A DNA stretch of 64,000 bases from Methylocaldum sp035627495 (GCF_035627495.1 NZ_DASPLO010000012.1:1-64000), one strand, 5' to 3'; shown: positions 42,345 through 52,233, numbered from the stretch's first letter. Notes: a model not told the origin generated them from the letters alone. Numbers and translations: made by a program.

Positions 42345-44783
42345 ATGGATTCGCTAGCCGTATTCTTCGATCAGCAAACCAGGCTTCACGGCTCCCGGAC
42401 AGCCGTTCGCTACCGGCCGAGATATCGGACCATCCGCTGGAGTTACGACGAGTTGAGGGAGCACGTACTCGGACTGACGCAAGCACTGTCCGCACATGGC
42501 GTCGAATCGGGAGACCGGGTCGTTCTTTGCGCCGAAAACTCGCCGTACTGGGTCGCGGCCTTTTTCGCTATCCTAGCCCGTGGCGGAGTGGTGGTTCCGC
42601 TGAATCCGAAAAGCACACCGGACCAGATCAACCGGATCAGCAAGTCCGCCGAGCCTAAGCTCGCCCTGCTGTCGTCCTCGCTCGTCTGGCCCAATGAGGC
42701 CGTGCCTTTCTTGCCGGTTGATTCGGCCTACCCCATTGACGAAGCTGCGGCCATTCGGGATCGGACCATATTCGAGAAACCCGGCGAACTTGCCGAGATC
42801 ATCTATACCTCGGGGACTACCGGCGATCCGAAGGGTGTCATGCTCTCTCATCGAAATCTCCTGGCCGATCTCGACGCCGTGGCGAAAGCGGTACCTTTGA
42901 CGCCCGACGATCATGTCCTCACCTTGCTCCCGCTGTTTCACGTATTCGGTCAAATGACGAGCCTCTTGTGCTCGCTGCACAGCGGATGCTCGGTCACCTA
43001 CCTCGCCGCCCCGACGACCCGCGCCATCCGCGAAGCCCTGACCCATACGCCGGCGACTCATCTGGTCGTGGTGCCCGAAGTGCTCAAAACGATGATGGAC
43101 CGTCTCGAAAGCCGGCTGGGCCGAATGCCGGGTTTTCTCCGGCGCGTGCTGCGCGACCGCATCCGCTCCCGCATCTCCGGCACGCTGCGGACCATCGTGT
43201 GCGGCGGCGCGCCGCTCGATCCGACGCTCGAGGAAAAATGGTGGAACCTCGGCTTCGAAGTCCTGCAAGGCTACGGACTCACCGAAACGAGCCCCGTCAT
43301 CAGTACGAACACCTCCGCTGCCCACCGTACGGGATCGGTCGGAAAACCCTTAGACGGAGTCGAGGTCAGGCTCGCTCAGGACAGCGAGATTCTGGTCCGC
43401 GGCCCGATCGTGATGCACGGATACTATCGGGATGCTCAACGCACCGAAGCCGTTCTGGCCAATGGCTGGCTCAAAACCGAGGATGCCGGACGATTCGACG
43501 AAGACGGATTTCTGTATGTTTTCGGGCGCAAGAAATACATGATCCTCGGACCGAGCGGCGAAAACGTCTTTCCGGAGGATCTGGAAGCCGAGCTGAACCG
43601 CGTTCCCGGCGTCATCGACAGCGCCGTGGTCGGCTTGCCGAAAGACGGCCGGACCATCATTCACGCCGCGCTCCTCTGCGAGCCTAACCAGGCTGCCGGC
43701 ATCGTGGCCGAGACCAACCGTCACTTGGCGCCGCACCAACAAATCATGAGCTGGTCGGTCTGGCCCGAACCCGATTTTCCACGCTCCGTCACGCGCAAAG
43801 TAAAAAAAGAGGAGGTCATCAAGAAACTCGGCAGCCAGCCTGCCAGCCAAGCGCCCCAAGGCGGACGGATCACGCCGCTCAAGCGGCTGCTGGCCGAGGT
43901 GACGCAAACCGATATCGGAGCCGTCGGCGATTCGACGCAAATCGTATCCGACCTGAATCTGGATTCTCTGCTGCGGATCGAACTGGTTTCGCGGATCGAG
44001 GACGAACTCGGGGTTTACGTCGAAGAAGTGCAAATCACGCCGGAGCTGACTGTCGCCGACTTGGAAGCGCTGGTGCAAAGCCAAAAGGGGCAAATGCCCA
44101 AGCTCGGCCGATATCCGCGCTGGTCGAACTCCGCCTGGGCCAGCCGATTACGTCCTTTGGCACAACAGATTCTCTTCCGCTGGTGGCTTCCGGCCTTTTG
44201 CAGGTTGCGCGTAGACGGCGAGGAGCACCTGGCGAACCTCCCGGAGCCCGTGATTTTCATGGCGAATCACCGCAGTTTCCTCGATCCCGTCATCGCAACC
44301 TGGGTCATTCCCGCAGCCGTTCGCTCGCGCCTCGGCATCGCGGCCGGCACCGAGGTACTTTACGGCGAGTACGGGTGGTTTGCGCCGCTGGCGGAACTCA
44401 CGTTCAATTCCTTTCCGTTTCCCACCCGGGCCGACGAAAACATCCGGCCGGGACTCGATTATACCGGCCGCATGCTCGATGACGGCTGGAACGTTCTGAT
44501 TTTCCCCGAAGGACAACTGAACCGTTCCGAACGGCCGCTGCTGAGCTTGAAAGGCGGTACCGGTGTGGTCGCCGTCGAGATGGGAGTTCCCGTCGTTCCA
44601 CTAGTCATCCAGGGGTCGGAGAAAATCCTGCCTCCCGGCGCGATCCTCCCGAAGAGACGGAGTCAAGTGACCGTGCGCTTTGGGCAGCCTCTACGTCTGG
44701 CGGGAGAGGGATACGCTGACGCAACGGCGCGCATCGAATCGCATCTGCGGCATTTACTGGGAGATTGGGAAGGAAGCGAATGA
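42345..44783 (+). CDS. Adenylation-ACP-acyltransferase three-domain protein
   Basis: An 812-residue protein. Residues 1-490 are an AMP-forming acyl ligase (A3 IIYTSGTTGDPKGVML, YGLTETSPV, ARGWLKTEDAGRF-type site, lysine in RSVTRKVKKEE). A carrier domain follows (about 515-585) with the 4'-phosphopantetheine serine in NLDSLLRIELVSRIEDELG. A PlsC/LPLAT acyltransferase ends it (about 600-810) with NHRSFLDP (H-X4-D) and FPEGQLNRSER. It would load a fatty acid onto its own carrier and transfer it to a lipid. Similar to Aas-type proteins with an added carrier. ATG 42345 is 60 bases after the Mop gene. Confidence 0.9.
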   Translation: MDSLAVFFDQQTRLHGSRTAVRYRPRYRTIRWSYDELREHVLGLTQALSAHGVESGDRVVLCAENSPYWVAAFFAILARGGVVVPLNPKSTPDQINRISKSAEPKLALLSSSLVWPNEAVPFLPVDSAYPIDEAAAIRDRTIFEKPGELAEIIYTSGTTGDPKGVMLSHRNLLADLDAVAKAVPLTPDDHVLTLLPLFHVFGQMTSLLCSLHSGCSVTYLAAPTTRAIREALTHTPATHLVVVPEVLKTMMDRLESRLGRMPGFLRRVLRDRIRSRISGTLRTIVCGGAPLDPTLEEKWWNLGFEVLQGYGLTETSPVISTNTSAAHRTGSVGKPLDGVEVRLAQDSEILVRGPIVMHGYYRDAQRTEAVLANGWLKTEDAGRFDEDGFLYVFGRKKYMILGPSGENVFPEDLEAELNRVPGVIDSAVVGLPKDGRTIIHAALLCEPNQAAGIVAETNRHLAPHQQIMSWSVWPEPDFPRSVTRKVKKEEVIKKLGSQPASQAPQGGRITPLKRLLAEVTQTDIGAVGDSTQIVSDLNLDSLLRIELVSRIEDELGVYVEEVQITPELTVADLEALVQSQKGQMPKLGRYPRWSNSAWASRLRPLAQQILFRWWLPAFCRLRVDGEEHLANLPEPVIFMANHRSFLDPVIATWVIPAAVRSRLGIAAGTEVLYGEYGWFAPLAELTFNSFPFPTRADENIRPGLDYTGRMLDDGWNVLIFPEGQLNRSERPLLSLKGGTGVVAVEMGVPVVPLVIQGSEKILPPGAILPKRRSQVTVRFGQPLRLAGEGYADATARIESHLRHLLGDWEGSE

Positions 44784-44824
44784 GCCGACGCCATCCCCGG
44801 CGGCATCGGCCATCCGAGAAGCGG

Positions 44825-46216
44825 TCAGGTCTTTTTCTTGTGCCTGATCAGGCGCCGGCGCTTTCGGACCTGCCGGGCGGTCAGCTCGTTGCGCTTGCCC
44901 TTGAACGGATTCTCGCTGCTCTTGAATTCGAGCTTGATCGGCGTTCCCTGGATGTCCAAGGCATCCCGAAAGGTGTTGATCAGATAGCGTTTGTACGCGC
45001 CCGGAACTTCTTCCGTCTGGTTGCCGTGGATCACGATGACCGGCGGGTTCTGACCGCCCTGATGGGCGTATTTGAGCTTGATGCGACGGCCCCGGACCAA
45101 GGGAGGTTGGTGGGCGACCAAGGCATCCTGAAGGATTTTGGTTAGCCGCGAAGCGGACAAATCCCGCATCGAGGCATCGTAAATGGATTCGACCGTATCG
45201 AGCAGATTGCCCACACCGGTACCGTGCAGGGCGGAGATGTAATGTTTCTCCGCAAAATCGAGAAACGGCAGTTTCAAATCGATCTGGCGGCGGATTTGAT
45301 CCTTCTGGTCCGGGCTCAGTCCATCCCATTTATTCAGGCCGATGATGAGCCCGCGGCCGATTTCCAGAACCATTCCCAAAAGATTCGCGTCCTGGTCGGT
45401 CACCCCCTCGCGGGCATCGATCAGGAAGATCACCACGTGGGCCTTTTCGATGGCTTGAAGGGCTTTGATGACGCTGAATTTTTCGATGGTTTCCGAAACT
45501 TTCCCGCGGCGGCGGATTCCGGCCGTATCGATCAGGGTATAGGCTTTGCCATGACGCTCGAAGGGGATGTAGACGCTATCCCGCGTGGTTCCGGGCTGGT
45601 CGTAAACGACCATCCGATTCTCGCCCAGAATGCGGTTCACCAAGGTGGATTTACCCACATTGGGGCGTCCCACCACGGCAATGCGGATGCCCGGCGATTC
45701 TTCCATGGATTCAGGCTCTTCCGGAGTCGGCAATCTTGCTTCCAGCTCGTCCAGCAGCGTGTCGATTCCGAGGGCATGGGAAGCCGAGATGGGATGTGGT
45801 TCACCGAGGCCAAGCGCGAAGAACTCGCCCGCCACTACGGCCAAATCCGCCCGGTCGATCTTGTTTACCACCAGAAAAACGGGTTTCCCGGTCTTGCGCA
45901 AGCGTTCGGCTATGGCTTCGTCGCCGGCATTGAGGCCGTGCCGGGCGTCGACCAGCAACAGGATCAGGTCCGCTTCTTCCAACGCGTAACTCACCTGCCG
46001 CATCGCCTGCTCGTCGATGCCGGCGTCGGTCTCGACGATACCGCCGGTGTCGACCACGAAATAATCCCGCTGACCGCGTCTTACCCGGCCGTACTGCCGG
46101 TCGCGGGTCAAACCCGGAAAATCGGCGACGAGTGCGTCGCGGGTCCTGGTCAGATAATTGAATAAGGTGGACTTGCCTACATTAGGGCGGCCCACCAGGG
46201 CGACCACGGGCAACAT
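44825..46216 (-). CDS. der: Ribosome-assembly GTPase Der (EngA)
   Basis: A 463-residue double GTPase. P-loops GRPNVGKST occur in each half (about 8-16 and about 182-190); G3 DTGGI and DTAGI; G4 NKID and NKWD. The C-terminal KH-like domain is intact (RIKLKYAHQGGQNPP). Needed for 50S subunit maturation. It ends the minus-strand run after bamB, 3 bases downstream. Confidence 0.97.
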   Translation of the reverse strand: MLPVVALVGRPNVGKSTLFNYLTRTRDALVADFPGLTRDRQYGRVRRGQRDYFVVDTGGIVETDAGIDEQAMRQVSYALEEADLILLLVDARHGLNAGDEAIAERLRKTGKPVFLVVNKIDRADLAVVAGEFFALGLGEPHPISASHALGIDTLLDELEARLPTPEEPESMEESPGIRIAVVGRPNVGKSTLVNRILGENRMVVYDQPGTTRDSVYIPFERHGKAYTLIDTAGIRRRGKVSETIEKFSVIKALQAIEKAHVVIFLIDAREGVTDQDANLLGMVLEIGRGLIIGLNKWDGLSPDQKDQIRRQIDLKLPFLDFAEKHYISALHGTGVGNLLDTVESIYDASMRDLSASRLTKILQDALVAHQPPLVRGRRIKLKYAHQGGQNPPVIVIHGNQTEEVPGAYKRYLINTFRDALDIQGTPIKLEFKSSENPFKGKRNELTARQVRKRRRLIRHKKKT

Positions 46217-46219
46217 GGG

Positions 46220-47449
46220 CTACTCCAATCGCAAACGGTCATCCGGGGAGCGCCCGGATGACCCTTCCACCGCAACGGCGGCCACGGTGCCGCCGCTGGT
46301 ATAAACGTAGATGACGTCGTCGAACACGACGGGCGCCGCCTCGATAGGATTCTTGTCGACTCTCACCCGCCCCACCAGGCTACCGTCTTCCTGGGAGAGC
46401 AGATGGAGATAACCTTCTAAATCGCCGACCACCACGTAATCCTTGACCAAAACCGGAGTCGTCAGACGCCGCTGGTGTAACTCGTCCTGCTTCCACAGAT
46501 CGGCGCCGCTGCGTATGTCCAGTTGCCACACGTCGCTGCTGGCGTCGGTCACAAACAGGGTGCGGCGAGCCGCCGCCATACCGGCGTAAGAAGAAAGCTC
46601 GGTTCGGCGCCACTGCACCTCGCCGTCCCTTAACGATACTGCGGCCACGCCGCCTTGATAACCAGTCACGTAGATTGTGTCTCCCTTCACTATTGGATCG
46701 GAATCCATGTCGACCAAGCGCTCTATTTCGGAGCGGCCGTGAGGCAAGGCGACGGTCGCTTCCCACTCGGGTTTGCCGTCCGAGAGGCTCAGGGTGATCA
46801 GTTTGCCGCTGCCATAACCGTCCAGCACCAAATCGTCTGCAATCGTCGGCGAACCTCGGCTGCGAATCGAAAGCGCCGGTATCGTGCGGTCATGATACCA
46901 GCGTGTCGCACCGGTTTTTTCATCGAGCGCGGTGATGCGTCCGTCGCTGCTCCGCACCACCACCGTGTCGCCCTCGACGCGCGGCAAGGCGAGAATCTCG
47001 CTGGACACGTTAGTCTTCCAGAGAATCGAACCGTCGCCGTCACTCAGAGCGACCACCTCGGCGTTGCTGGTGCCGAGTATGAGCTTGCTCTCACCGGCCA
47101 CGGGTCCGGCGGAAACGGGCAGCTCGATATCCACTGACCACAGCTTGTCGCCGTTGAGGCGACTGCGGGCCTGTACTTTGCCTTTACGGTCGGCAGCGAA
47201 AACCTTGTCTTCGGTGACGGCGGGAACCAAGTTGACGTACTGCTTGGCATAGCCTTTACCCACCGAGGCGTCCCAAAGCACCGTCATCTTAACCGCCGGC
47301 TCGAAATCTTCGAGTTCCGCGGGAGGGTCGACATTGTCCGAACTGCCGAAATACTCTCCGATACCGGAAGCCGCCTCTTTCAGGGCGCCCAGACCGCTAC
47401 AGCCCGTCAGCAGCAAGCTGTACAAGAACAAAATAAGAAAACGACGCAT
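46220..47449 (-). CDS. bamB: Outer-membrane assembly lipoprotein BamB
   Basis: A 409-residue lipoprotein of the BAM complex. Lipobox LLLTGCSG gives Cys17; seven or eight PQQ-like blades follow (GDGSILWKT, GATRWYHD, DGEVQWRRTEL, GADLWKQDEL, DGSLVGRV). The stop of yfgM overlaps its ATG (TGATG at 47447-47451). It is second to last in the minus-strand run. Confidence 0.96.
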   Translation of the reverse strand: MRRFLILFLYSLLLTGCSGLGALKEAASGIGEYFGSSDNVDPPAELEDFEPAVKMTVLWDASVGKGYAKQYVNLVPAVTEDKVFAADRKGKVQARSRLNGDKLWSVDIELPVSAGPVAGESKLILGTSNAEVVALSDGDGSILWKTNVSSEILALPRVEGDTVVVRSSDGRITALDEKTGATRWYHDRTIPALSIRSRGSPTIADDLVLDGYGSGKLITLSLSDGKPEWEATVALPHGRSEIERLVDMDSDPIVKGDTIYVTGYQGGVAAVSLRDGEVQWRRTELSSYAGMAAARRTLFVTDASSDVWQLDIRSGADLWKQDELHQRRLTTPVLVKDYVVVGDLEGYLHLLSQEDGSLVGRVRVDKNPIEAAPVVFDDVIYVYTSGGTVAAVAVEGSSGRSPDDRLRLE

Positions 47450-48096
47450 CAGGGCCCAGCAGGTTTCGGCGCGGTCGGCAAATCGTTGAGCTTCAGCTCC
47501 AGCAGCGGGGAGGGTTCACCGAATTGTTTCGCCGTTTCGTAAGCCTTGCGGGCTTCATCCGGCCGATTGGCGGCGGCGTACAAATCGCCTTTGAGCTCTT
47601 CGTAGAGTCCCGCAAATTTGCCCATCTGCTCCGAGGTCAGGGGTTCCAGCATGCCCAGCGCCGGGCCGATTTCGCCCGAAGCCAGCATCACCTGCCCGAG
47701 ACGAAGCCTTGCGATATGCTTGAAATTTTCGTCCTTGGTTTTGGCGAGGGTTTCTTCCAGGATCGTCTTCGCGCCGGCCAAATCGTTGGAGTCGACCTTG
47801 AGCTTGGCGAGCAGCAACCGGGCGTAATCGGCATACGTGGTCGACGGATACGTGGCAACGACCCGCTCGCCCAATTTGATTGCCGGTTCGGTTTGCTTGG
47901 TTTCGGCCGCCTTCAGCATCTGCTGATAAAGATTGGACGCCTGCTCCTGCTGGGTCCGGACATTGCCTTGCCACATGTTCCAACCGATGATAACCGCGAC
48001 ACCCAGCAGAACACCGAGAATTAGCGATTGCCGATTTTCTTTCCACCACCGCTGGAGCGCTTCTAACCGCTCTTCTTCCGTCAAATAAGCTTCCAC
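47449..48096 (-). CDS. yfgM: YfgM-family TPR membrane protein
   Basis: A 215-residue periplasmic-facing chaperone-like protein. YTEEERLEALQRWWKENRQSL opens it, then one membrane helix (about 28-46, ILGVLLGVAVIIGWNMW), followed by TPR-like helices (EPAIKLGERVVATYPSTTYADYARLLLAKL). YfgM works with PpiD and the Sec translocon. It lies between hisS and bamB as usual. Confidence 0.93.
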   Translation of the reverse strand: MEAYLTEEERLEALQRWWKENRQSLILGVLLGVAVIIGWNMWQGNVRTQQEQASNLYQQMLKAAETKQTEPAIKLGERVVATYPSTTYADYARLLLAKLKVDSNDLAGAKTILEETLAKTKDENFKHIARLRLGQVMLASGEIGPALGMLEPLTSEQMGKFAGLYEELKGDLYAAANRPDEARKAYETAKQFGEPSPLLELKLNDLPTAPKPAGP

Positions 48097-48111
48097 TCGA
48101 ACCTCGTCGCG

Positions 48112-49380
48112 TTAAATGAGTGTTTGCAAAAAAGGGATCAATTCGGATTGCGAAAGAGTCGCCTGATCGGCGTCCGTGCGTAAGTGCTTGATGCCGATCA
48201 GCTGATCTCGCGCCTCATCGTCGCCCATGATCAATGCCAGAGCGGCGCCGCTTTTGTCCGCCCGCTTGAACTGGCTTTTAAAACTGCCGCCCCCGCAGTT
48301 CACCAGGAGCCTCAAGCCCGGCAGAGCATCGCGCAAAGTCTCGGCCAGCAAGGCTCCCCGCCGTTCGGCGTGCTCACCCACGCGGATCAGATAGGCGTGG
48401 GGATGCGCCGCGGCATCAAGCTTTTCGGGGGCATCGAGGAGCTCGATCAGCCGCTCAACTCCGAGGGCAAACCCGATCGCGGAGGAGGCTTTGCCACCCA
48501 GCTGTTCGATCAGACCGTCGTAACGCCCACCGGCGCAGACCGTACCCTGAGCCCCCAGCTCGTGAGTCACCCATTCGAAAACCGTCCGCGAATAATAATC
48601 GAGACCACGCACCAGCCGGGGGTTCACCGAGTATGCGATGCCGGCCTCGTCGAGAAGCTCCTTCAGCCGTTGAAAGTGAACTCTGGATTCCTCGCCCAGT
48701 TCATCCGCCAAAATCGGAGCCGCCTGAATCAGCTCGTGCATGGCGGGATTTTTGGTGTCAAGAATACGCAAAGGGTTGGATTCCAAGCGTCTCTGGCTGT
48801 CTTCGTCCAGCTGCCCGTAGTGCGCGCGGAAGAACTCCACCAGCTTGGCGCGATACACGTGCCGCTCTTCGGCCGTGCCCAGGGTGTTGATCTGCAATTC
48901 GAGCTTGTGCGCGATCCCCAGTTCCCGCCACAACCGGAAGCTCAGCAAAATCAGCTCGGCATCAATGTCGGGACTCGCCATGCCGTAAGTTTCAACACCA
49001 ACTTGGTGGAATTGGCGGTAGCGGCCCTTCTGCGGGCGCTCGTGCCGAAACATCGGCCCTGCATACCACAACCGGCTCACCTGGTTATGCAGCAGGCCGT
49101 GCTCCATGCAAGCTCGTAAGCAGCCCGCCGTACCTTCCGGACGCAAGGTCAAAGAATCGCCGTTGCGGTCCTCGAAGGTATACATTTCCTTTTCGACGAT
49201 GTCCGTGACCTCGCCGATGGAGCGTTTGAACAGCTCGGTCTTTTCCACCAGCGGCAGACGGATTTCCTGATAGCCGTAGCTCGCCATGACGCGGCGCACG
49301 ACCGACTCGACATGCTGCCAGCGCGGCGCGTGATCCGGCAAAATGTCGTGCATACCGCGAACGGCCTGAATTTTTTCCAT
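48112..49380 (-). CDS. hisS: Histidyl-tRNA synthetase
   Basis: A 422-residue class II synthetase. Motifs: GMHDILPDHAPRW, motif 2 MFRHERPQKGRYRQFHQVGVE, histidine A loop LVRGLDYYSRTVFEWV, GGRYDGL and the C-terminal anticodon-binding domain. Essential. Start ATG 49380. The operon usually carries ispG and rodZ between pilW and hisS; they are absent here. Confidence 0.97.
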   Translation of the reverse strand: MEKIQAVRGMHDILPDHAPRWQHVESVVRRVMASYGYQEIRLPLVEKTELFKRSIGEVTDIVEKEMYTFEDRNGDSLTLRPEGTAGCLRACMEHGLLHNQVSRLWYAGPMFRHERPQKGRYRQFHQVGVETYGMASPDIDAELILLSFRLWRELGIAHKLELQINTLGTAEERHVYRAKLVEFFRAHYGQLDEDSQRRLESNPLRILDTKNPAMHELIQAAPILADELGEESRVHFQRLKELLDEAGIAYSVNPRLVRGLDYYSRTVFEWVTHELGAQGTVCAGGRYDGLIEQLGGKASSAIGFALGVERLIELLDAPEKLDAAAHPHAYLIRVGEHAERRGALLAETLRDALPGLRLLVNCGGGSFKSQFKRADKSGAALALIMGDDEARDQLIGIKHLRTDADQATLSQSELIPFLQTLI

Positions 49381-49419
49381 GATCGAAAGGTATGTCGTGG
49401 GGTTGTTTAACAGCGGGAA

Positions 49420-50190
49420 TCAATCCACGGTGGCGTAGCGCTTGGCCTGCACGGCCTCCTTGCTGCCGGGAAACCGGGTCCGCAAAGTCTTCGCATATTC
49501 TTTGGCCGTTCGGAAATTGCCGAGCGCCGCTTCGGTCTCCATGCCGACCCATAGCGATCTCGGGTCCGGCGCCGCCACGGCATGGTAGCGCTCCAAAAAA
49601 GCGCGCGCGGACATGTGTTGACCGGTCTCGCGGCTTAGCTCAGCCATCTCGAGCAGGGCCGGCGGGAAACGGGAGTCATATTCCAGCGCCTGACGCAGAT
49701 ATTGCTCGGCGTCCGCCTTTTTACCCGCCGACCGGGCGCAAAGCCCGGCATTGGTGAGCGCAATCCAGGGCGAGTTATAGAGCTTCGAACCGATAACCGT
49801 CTGGAACTGGCTCATGGCCTCGGCATACTGGCCCTGGGCACACAAAAAACGGCCGTAATTGTTGCGGACGCCGAAGTTATCGGAGTTTGCCGATAACGCC
49901 TTCTTGAACTGTTGTTCGGCGTCGGCCGGCTGATCCAGCCGCTGATAGAGCACCGCCAGCGCGTTGTAGGCCTCGCTGTTTCGTCCATCCAGCTCGGTGG
50001 CCCGCGTCAGATCCTGCAAGGCAACCTGGTAGTTGCCCGCCTCCATGTATTGAACGCCCTTCTGGACGTAGACCTCGGATTCGCTGAGCGAGCCGTAGGG
50101 GTCGTTAGAGCCGGTATTGCGCGCTTTCGACGCGCTGCAGGCGGCGAGCACCATGCACAATACCAGACAAACCAGAACGCGAAGCTTCAT
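49420..50190 (-). CDS. pilW: Type IV pilus stability lipoprotein PilW/PilF
   Basis: A 256-residue TPR lipoprotein. Lipobox MVLAACSAS puts Cys near 19; six TPRs cover residues 40-240 (SEVYVQKGVQYMEAGNYQVALQDLTRA, EAYNALAVLYQRLDQPADAEQQFKKAL). PilW helps PilQ secretin assembly. ATG 50190 overlaps the rlmN stop (ATGA); the upstream extension is shadow. Typical neighbour of rlmN. Confidence 0.92.
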   Translation of the reverse strand: MKLRVLVCLVLCMVLAACSASKARNTGSNDPYGSLSESEVYVQKGVQYMEAGNYQVALQDLTRATELDGRNSEAYNALAVLYQRLDQPADAEQQFKKALSANSDNFGVRNNYGRFLCAQGQYAEAMSQFQTVIGSKLYNSPWIALTNAGLCARSAGKKADAEQYLRQALEYDSRFPPALLEMAELSRETGQHMSARAFLERYHAVAAPDPRSLWVGMETEAALGNFRTAKEYAKTLRTRFPGSKEAVQAKRYATVD

Positions 50191-51287
50191 GACTGTGCAA
50201 CCTGTAACCGGTGATGCCGACGCGTGCGATCGTTCACCCGTCCGACCAATTGCCCGCAGGCCGCGTCGATATCGCCGCCACGGGTCTTGCGAGTAGTGGT
50301 GGTCAATCCGGCGACGTGCAGCATCTCGCTGAACCGGCGTATGGTTTCGGGGCTGGAGCACCGGTAGTTGGAGCCGGGAAACGGGTTAAACGGAATCAGG
50401 TTGACCTTGGATGGCACATGGCTCAACAGCCGAATCAAAGCCTTGGCATGTGCGGGCGTGTCGTTGATGCCATCCAGCATCACGTATTCGAACGTCACCT
50501 TGCGGCGGTTTTCGCGGCCCACGTAGCGCTTGCAGGCCGCCAGGAGCTCCTTGATCGGGTATTTCCGGTTGATCGGCACCAGTTCGTTGCGCAATTCGTC
50601 GTCCGGCGCGTGCAGCGAAACGGCCAGGCTGATGTCGGTCACTTCGGCAAGCCTGTCCAAGGCCGGAACTATACCTGAGGTGCTGAGCGTCACCCGCCGC
50701 TTGGAGAGCCCGTAGGCGAAGTCGTCCAGCATCAAATTGGTGGCAGCGACCACGTTGTTGAAGTTGAGCAAGGGCTCGCCCATGCCCATGAGCACCACGT
50801 TGGTCACCCGGTCTTCGCCGAGTTCGCGCCGGGCCACCCAAAGCTGGCTGATGATTTCGGCAGCGCTCAGGTTGCGATTGAAACCTTGTTTCGCCGTAGA
50901 GCAAAACGAACATTCCAGGGCGCAACCCACCTGGGACGAAATGCATAAGGTGCCGCGGCCATCCTCGGGAATGAATACCGTCTCGATGCGATTCTGCTCA
51001 TCCAGTCGCAGCAGCCACTTGCGAGTGCCGTCCGAGGATTTTTGCGCGTAGACGATCTCCGGCACCCGAATTTCGCAACGCTCGGCCAGCTGCGTACGCA
51101 GCGACTTGCTCAGGTTGGTCATCGCCGAAAGGTCGTCGACGCCGCGCTGATGTATCCATTGCAGCAGTTGCGTCGCACGAAAAGGCTTTTCCCCGATCTC
51201 GACGAAGAAGGCTTCCATTGCCTTCCGGTCGAGGCCGAGAAGATTCAGCTTTTCGCTGGAATTAGCGGGTACGGGGGCAGAGCTCAT
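50187..51287 (-). CDS. rlmN: Dual-specificity 23S rRNA/tRNA methyltransferase RlmN
   Basis: A 366-residue radical SAM enzyme methylating C2 of A2503 in 23S rRNA and A37 in some tRNAs. The Fe-S site is CALECSFC (CX3CX2C); the opposing cysteine lies in the C-terminal TRGGDIDAACGQL. NLLGLDRKAMEAFF is the usual start. ATG 51287 lies 26 bases inside ndk; the more upstream frame is rejected as it covers ndk. Confidence 0.95.
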   Translation of the reverse strand: MSSAPVPANSSEKLNLLGLDRKAMEAFFVEIGEKPFRATQLLQWIHQRGVDDLSAMTNLSKSLRTQLAERCEIRVPEIVYAQKSSDGTRKWLLRLDEQNRIETVFIPEDGRGTLCISSQVGCALECSFCSTAKQGFNRNLSAAEIISQLWVARRELGEDRVTNVVLMGMGEPLLNFNNVVAATNLMLDDFAYGLSKRRVTLSTSGIVPALDRLAEVTDISLAVSLHAPDDELRNELVPINRKYPIKELLAACKRYVGRENRRKVTFEYVMLDGINDTPAHAKALIRLLSHVPSKVNLIPFNPFPGSNYRCSSPETIRRFSEMLHVAGLTTTTRKTRGGDIDAACGQLVGRVNDRTRRHHRLQVAQS

Positions 51288-51693
51288 TCTCTTTGAAGAA
51301 AAATGCGATTTCCTGTGCCGCCGTATCCGGTCCGTCGGAACCGTGCACCGCATTTTCGTCGATGCTGACGGCAAAATCGGCACGGATGGTGCCGGGTGCG
51401 GCTTCCTTAGGATTGGTGGCGCCCATGATGTCACGGTTCTTGGCAATAGCGTTTTCGCCTTCGAGCACCTGCACCATCACGGGCCCGGTGATCATGAAGC
51501 TCACCAGATCGTTAAAGAACGGCCTTGCTTTGTGAACGGCATAAAATCCTTCCGCTTGCTCGCGGGAAAGATGCAGCATTTTAGCCGCGACAATTTTAAG
51601 CCCCGCTTTTTCGAAGCGGCTGTAAATCTCGCCGATCACGTTCTTGGCTACAGCGTCGGGTTTGATGATGGACAAGGTGCGTTCGACCGCCAT
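51262..51693 (-). CDS. ndk: Nucleoside diphosphate kinase
   Basis: A 143-residue enzyme. ERTLSIIKPDAVAKN opening and the active-site histidine in NAVHGSDGPDTA. It moves phosphate among nucleotides. The frame overlaps rlmN. AAGGAGAT serves ATG 51693. A 10-base inverted repeat at 51736-51759 lies just upstream. Confidence 0.97.
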   Translation of the reverse strand: MAVERTLSIIKPDAVAKNVIGEIYSRFEKAGLKIVAAKMLHLSREQAEGFYAVHKARPFFNDLVSFMITGPVMVQVLEGENAIAKNRDIMGATNPKEAAPGTIRADFAVSIDENAVHGSDGPDTAAQEIAFFFKENELCPRTR

Positions 51694-51909
51694 GGGATCT
51701 CCTTGATTCGGATTCGCCGGTGTTGTGTAGTGAATGAAAGCCGAGCGCTCTCGGCTTTCGGAAAAAATGCTTGCCGCCCAAATACGGGCAGATAAAACAC
51801 CGGGATTCTACTGGAAATTTCAGCCGATGATAAGAAATACCCAACCTAGAAGCTGTTTTCAAGCACCAGGGGCATTGCCATGGCGGCGCACAGCAGGCTG
51901 AAGACCGTT

Positions 51910-52233
51910 CTAGACGGCGAAACTCTCCCCGCAACCGCAAGTGGCTTTAACATTGGGATTGTCGAACCGAAACGCTTCGTTGATGCCTTCCCGGCGATAA
52001 TCCACCTGAATGCCTTCCAGATAGGCCAGATCGCTATCTCTAACGATGACTTTCACGCCATGCTGTTCGAATACGGCATCGTCCGATTCGACCGCGTCTG
52101 CATAATCGACCACGTAGGCAAAGCCCGTGCAGCCGGATTTTTTCACGCCGAGCCTGAGCCCTACTCCCTTGCCGCGTTTTTGCAGTTGTTTGGCGATCTG
52201 CTGCGCCGCTTTTTCGGTTAACGTAACGGACAT
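51910..52233 (-). CDS. iscA: A-type iron-sulfur carrier IscA
   Basis: A 107-residue A-type carrier. The three cysteines are in KKSGCTGFAY and CGCGES. It carries Fe-S units or iron to apo-proteins. It lies 121 bases after iscS; no iscU is between them. The sequence is IscA type rather than ErpA. Confidence 0.92.
   Translation of the reverse strand: MSVTLTEKAAQQIAKQLQKRGKGVGLRLGVKKSGCTGFAYVVDYADAVESDDAVFEQHGVKVIVRDSDLAYLEGIQVDYRREGINEAFRFDNPNVKATCGCGESFAV

Noticed and set aside
51736..51759. 10-base inverted repeat downstream of iscA as a terminator
   Set aside because: On neither strand is the stem followed by a T-run; it may still be an upstream element of ndk.
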